NCBI RefSeq assembly: GCF_000220395.1
Contig: NW_004086063.1
Coordinates: 79,684 to 143,683 of the forward strand
DNA: 64,000 nt
Direction: 5' to 3'
Source: Ichthyophthirius multifiliis
Taxonomy: Eukaryota; Ciliophora; Oligohymenophorea; Hymenostomatida
Below the pieces are notes generated by a model. The model saw nothing but the letters and a program-made list of their open reading frames with translations, did not search any database and was not told the origin of the DNA. The stretch's first letter is position 1; each line of letters starts with the position of its first letter. This document shows positions 59,685-64,000 of the stretch, piece by piece. Position numbers and translations under genes: made by a program.

Positions 59685-59728
59685 ATGATGAATAATGAAA
59701 AAAAAAAAAAAAGTTTCATTTGTTCGGA
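59685..59728 (+). promoter_or_regulatory. SECIS element (selenocysteine insertion)
   Basis: 5' core ATGA (59685-59688), then helix strand UG AAUAAUGAAA (59689-59700), an A-rich apical loop (59701-59713), return strand UUUCAUUUGUU CG (59714-59726) and 3' core GA (59727-59728). The two strands pair over 12 base pairs with one bulged U and one U-G in each half. This is the eukaryotic SECIS plan: AUGA/GA non-canonical quartet, about 12-bp helix, unpaired adenosines at the apex. It starts 68 nt after the stop codon, where eukaryotic elements lie. Confidence 0.88.
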
Positions 59729-62088
59729 AAAAAAAAATTAATTAATTCTTAATGTTTATATTTTTATGTTTTAATATTAAAGAAATTTATATAATTAAAT
59801 ATTTAGTTAAAGTTAATTTATTTTCTATTATATTATAATAAAATAAATTATTATTTTTAAATCTTTAAATATTAAACAATTATGATGGAAATCAATATGA
59901 TTGTTTATTCTTAGAGTTATTATTTGTTTAGATTAGATTTTAATAAAAATAAAAATACAATTTCATATTAATATTATTTTTTTAAATATACACAAAATAT
60001 TGGATAAAATAATGGCTAAATATTATTAAATATAGATTAATAATATGTTATAAATTATAATAAAGCATTTAATAATTCAGATAAAAATCTTAAATATTGA
60101 AAAAGAATATACACGTGTTTGATAACATACAAATTTTTATTTTAACTTTTGTTGATTATCTTTTTTTTATTTTGGTAAATCAAAAAAAGTAATAAAAACA
60201 TTAATTAAAATAAAAAAGTAAATTATTTTTATACTAAATTATATAAAAAATAAAAAATAAATAATGATATGTATAAATGTATTTTTTTATATGATGTTAT
60301 AATAATTTATAGAATAATTATATTTTAACTTATAATAAACTACAATTTAACATAATAAATAGTTTTACAAATGCTTGAATTAATATTAATTAAATATTAT
60401 TTATTTAAGTAAATTATTTATAATAAATAAAAAGATGATAACCAAATTAATTTTTTATTTCTTAATAAAGTGATTATATAATTTTTAAATTTAATAAAAA
60501 TCTTAATAAAAAAATTAGAAATAATATAAAGTTATTTAATAATTTTTTAAAATTTTAATTATTTTTTTATATTTAATGTTAGAAATATTATTTGCCTATT
60601 ATTAATGCATTATTTATTTTAATATTATTATTAACTAAATTGTTTTAAAATATTCAAATTTTATAGATAAAATATTTGGTTATATTTTTACAGTTTAGAT
60701 TTTTATGAAAATTATGATTATATTAATACATAATATAATTTTAATTTGATTATTTATTAATATAATTTTTTCTTATATTTATATTGATGATAAGAATTTT
60801 AAATAGTTTTATTAAACATTTTATTAAGTTTAATGAAAAATTGTTTATTATATTTAATTTAAGTTATTAAATTCCTTTTATAAAATTTTATAGAACCAAA
60901 TTATTATTATTTTTTAAATAATTTACTTAAATTGAATAAAATATAAATATGGCTTATATACAGAGAAAAGTTATTTTAATACTTATTTTTAGATATGTAC
61001 ATAATTAATTCACTATATATGTAAATAAAAAATAAAATAAAATAAAATAATAATATAAAAATTTAGCCTTATTTAAAAAAAAAATTAAAAAATGATAAAT
61101 TTTTTTTTTTTTTTTTTAAATAAAATTACTTTTTATTTTAATTATTTAAATTTATTATGAATAAAAATATTATATAATATTTTATTAATTAACAATCCTT
61201 TATATTTATTACAATAACCATAGAAAAATTAGATAAATTTATTTATTATTATTAATATTTAAATTCTTGTCAGGTAATTTTTTTGTAAAATATTTTTTAA
61301 TAATTTATTGGACTATAAATAATTTTGTAAAAGAAAATAATTTATTTCAAAAAAATATATTATTATTCTTTAATAAAAATATTGGAATTATTGATTTTTT
61401 TATTACTTGCCTATTAATAATCTATAAAAAAAAGCTTAAGTAATGCTTTATAAAAAATAAAATTAATCAAAATACTTAACATATTTTGATTTATTGCATT
61501 TTTATACATATTAATTGTTTATTTCATCTTTAAATTTTTTTAAATACTCTATCAACAAAAATAAATACAAGAAAAATGGATAATTGTCTTTTTTTAGTTT
61601 TAAAATTTATTGAAAAAATAAAAATATTACTTTTTATTTTAATTTTAGTTTAAATAATAAAATCTATTTAAATAAAAAAACTATTATAATAAATAAAGTT
61701 TTAAAAAAATAAGGTTTATATATATAATATATAAATATTATATTAATTTATTTTTATATATCATAATATATACTAATATTAAAAAATTTATCTAGAATAT
61801 TGAAACTTTTTTTATTCTTATTATTAAATTAATATTTTTTTTAAATAAATTAAAAAAGAAATTTTATTTAATTTTATGACGCAATAAATTTAATTTATAA
61901 AGTATTACTGGAAAAAAAATATAAGAATCTATAAATAAATTTCAGTAAAATTATTTTTTATATTTGTATTTAATAATGATTTATTCTTTTAACAATATAT
62001 CTATTTATAATTTATTTCAAATAAAAATAATTATCATTATATTGAAAAAATTAAAATAAATAAAAAGATTATATAAAAATTACAATTA
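59729..62088. other. AT-rich intergenic desert, 2.4 kb
   Basis: The longest gene-free stretch. A/T runs throughout; no coding frame, tRNA or repeat family seen. Confidence 0.55.
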
Positions 62089-62961
62089 ATGCTTATAAAC
62101 TATACATTAAATCCTTTATCTAATACTTAATATTATATTCCTAATTTATATTAACAATAAATTAACTTTTAAAATATTTATTTGCCTATTTAATCAGTTC
62201 TACCTAATAATTAATTGAATATCTTACAGTAATAAAATTATTTAAACAGTGATAATATAAATAAAAGATAAACAAATGTAAATAATTAAATATAAAAATA
62301 ATATATATATCATTAATAATAATAATATTTATTATAATAATAATAAGAATAATAATATATTTAAAATAATTTGAATATTTTTTAAGAATAAGAATAGTAA
62401 AATCTTAAAAATAAATAAATAATAGAAAATATTAAATCTAAAAGTAACATATAATAAATAAAAGTAGAATATGTGAACTAATATTATCAAAAGAAAATAA
62501 AGAAAAACAATTATAAAAAAAAGATTTAATAATTATATTAATAAAATGATTAATTTATGTAAGCTTAATTATAATAATAAAATATTTCTACAGTTTCTAA
62601 TGAGACTGTTTTAGTTAAAAAGATAAAAAGCCATAAGAATGATAGTAATTATACAAAAAACATTCTTAAAGGATTTTACAGGACTATGGTAAAAAAATAT
62701 ATGGCTAATTAAAAAATTTTATAAGAATTTATTTAATACTACAAATAAAATAAATTGAATAATGAATTTATTCTTTAGCTTTATGCTCATTAGAATTTTT
62801 CTAAATATTTTTAAGAATTTTTAGAAGCTGATCCTGATTGGTGGATTAAACTTGCAAAAATTAAAGATGTTGAAAAATAAAAAAAAGCTTTTCAAATTTG
62901 TAAATAAAAATAATATCATTTAATTAAGACTAAAAGAAAAGACTTTATTCGACCAATTTGA
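62089..62961 (+). CDS. Q/N-rich protein with conserved-looking C-terminal domain
   Basis: One exon, 290 residues, no frame problem. It starts MLINYTLNPLSNTQYYIPNL. The N-terminal 180 residues are Gln/Asn-rich and probably disordered. The C-terminal 100 residues are ordinary and charged: SNETVLVKKIKSHKNDS, NILKGFYRTMVKKYMANQK, FSKYFQEFLEADPDWWIKLA and KRKDFIRPI. A poly-Q head joined to a short helical tail with a 'DPDWW' motif looks like a ciliate-specific family, but I cannot name it. Confidence 0.65.
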
Positions 62962-63303
62962 TTATAAACATATATTAAAAATAATAGTATTTTATAATTA
63001 TTATTTTTATTATATTAAATATAATAAAATAATTTGTGATTTATGTTATATTGTTATAATAAAAGTAAATATAAAAAGAATAATAGAGCATTTAAAAAAT
63101 ATTAATTAATTTATACTTTAAATAATATCTTTTATAATTAAATTTTTAAAAATAAAATTATTTTAAGTAGTATATATATATTTATTATTGCATTTAATTT
63201 TTTTTTTTTAATATATTTTTAAAGTTAAATATACAATAAAATATTATAATTGCTTTTTCAATTTTGATTAATTTTTTTGAGTAAAAATAAAAAAAAATTA
63301 TAT

Positions 63304-63340
<37 letters not shown>

Positions 63341-63713
63341 CTATGGCAGGATAAAACAATAAGATAAATATACAAAAACAAATAATATATATTATTCTTA
63401 TTTAAAATATATTTTTTAAATAACTCATAATTAATACTATTTATATTAAAAATATAAAAATTTAAAAATTGTAATTACATTATAATGTAAATATAATATT
63501 TTACCTTATTATAATTTAACTTAAAATTAATATATATATATGTACTCAAAATTTTATTTTTATGTTAATTCATAAATATTAATGTAAATTTTTATAATTA
63601 AATAAACAAATAGAATTAGTTAGTACTTTTTTTATATACCAAATCTAAAAAAATGTAATAAAAATTTTATTTAAAATAAAAAATTTTGCCAAATTAAATT
63701 AATTAATTTTATT
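62962..63713. other. AT-rich spacer with (TA)n
   Basis: Includes a run of about 15 TA units at 63306-63335. No gene seen between these two convergent coding regions. Confidence 0.5.
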
Positions 63714-63905
63714 TCAATAATTATTATTATTATTTAATTTTTTTTGAGTATCTATCAACAAATTTATAGGACCTCTAATTAAATTATCTATTTCACAATC
63801 TTAATCTTCCTAAATAATCTTCTTTATTTTTTTTTCAAAATATTCAGCAGTCATATTTAAAATATTATGAATTGTTTAATGAAATTTTTACTTTTGTAAA
63901 AAACA
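63714..63905 (-). CDS. 3' end of an unidentified gene (partial)
   Basis: A minus-strand frame ending at TGA 63716-63714 reads FHQTIHNILNMTAEYFEKKI, then IIQEDQDCEIDNLIRG and PINLLIDTQKKLNNNNNY. Residue choice is protein-like and acidic. The upstream part is either beyond an intron near 63905 or outside the window. No family recognised. Confidence 0.45.
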
Positions 63906-64000
63906 TTTAAAAATATAATAAATAATTTATAATTATTTAAATAAAAAAAAAATACATCTTATATAGTTTAAATTTCTAAGAATTTTATTATTATTATTAT

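Overview
The window looks like macronuclear-type DNA from an oligohymenophorean ciliate. It is extremely AT-rich (by eye about 85%). Almost every gene reads through only if TAA and TAG are taken as glutamine and TGA is the sole stop (ciliate nuclear code). Introns are mostly 32-65 nt, GT...AG, usually ending TAG or AAG. Ichthyophthirius multifiliis or a close relative is my best guess; this is inferred from composition and code, not proven. No tRNA, rRNA, CRISPR, telomere or intact mobile element was recognised.

Layout. 1-7.4 kb: start of an importin-alpha-like gene, an HNH protein, an alveolin cortical protein, PDCD5 and a long RCC1 protein. 8.7-9.1 kb: an unexplained GC-richer island. 9.5-16.4 kb: a dually acylated TBC GTPase-activating protein, a mitochondrial ribosomal protein bL25 homologue, a K+ channel pore fragment and a kinesin-2 motor. 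17-33 kb: coiled-coil genes, a TMEM135-like membrane protein, a coiled-coil/RING protein, a single-pass membrane protein and an EF-hand protein. 34-40 kb: two MORN-repeat genes around a Q/N-rich gene. 42.8-47.9 kb: an E2 (UBC12-like), a second K+ channel-like ORF with a degenerate filter, V-ATPase subunit G and a coiled-coil gene. 48.9-58.7 kb: three WD40 genes, histone chaperone ASF1, C1D/Lrp1 and an MFS transporter. 59.3 kb: a selenoprotein W homologue. 62-64 kb: a Q-rich gene and the 3' end of another.

Highlight. The 59.3 kb gene has an in-frame TGA exactly at the redox position of a CxxU motif, and a near-ideal SECIS hairpin begins 68 nt after its stop. Selenocysteine is therefore inserted at UGA in an organism where UGA also ends every other gene.

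Technical caveat. At least a dozen coding frame breaks lie at A/T runs, and each is explained by one missing A or T. This points to homopolymer undercalls in the assembly rather than pseudogenes. Gene boundaries are hand-derived; intron positions are given where the phase and the protein both agree.
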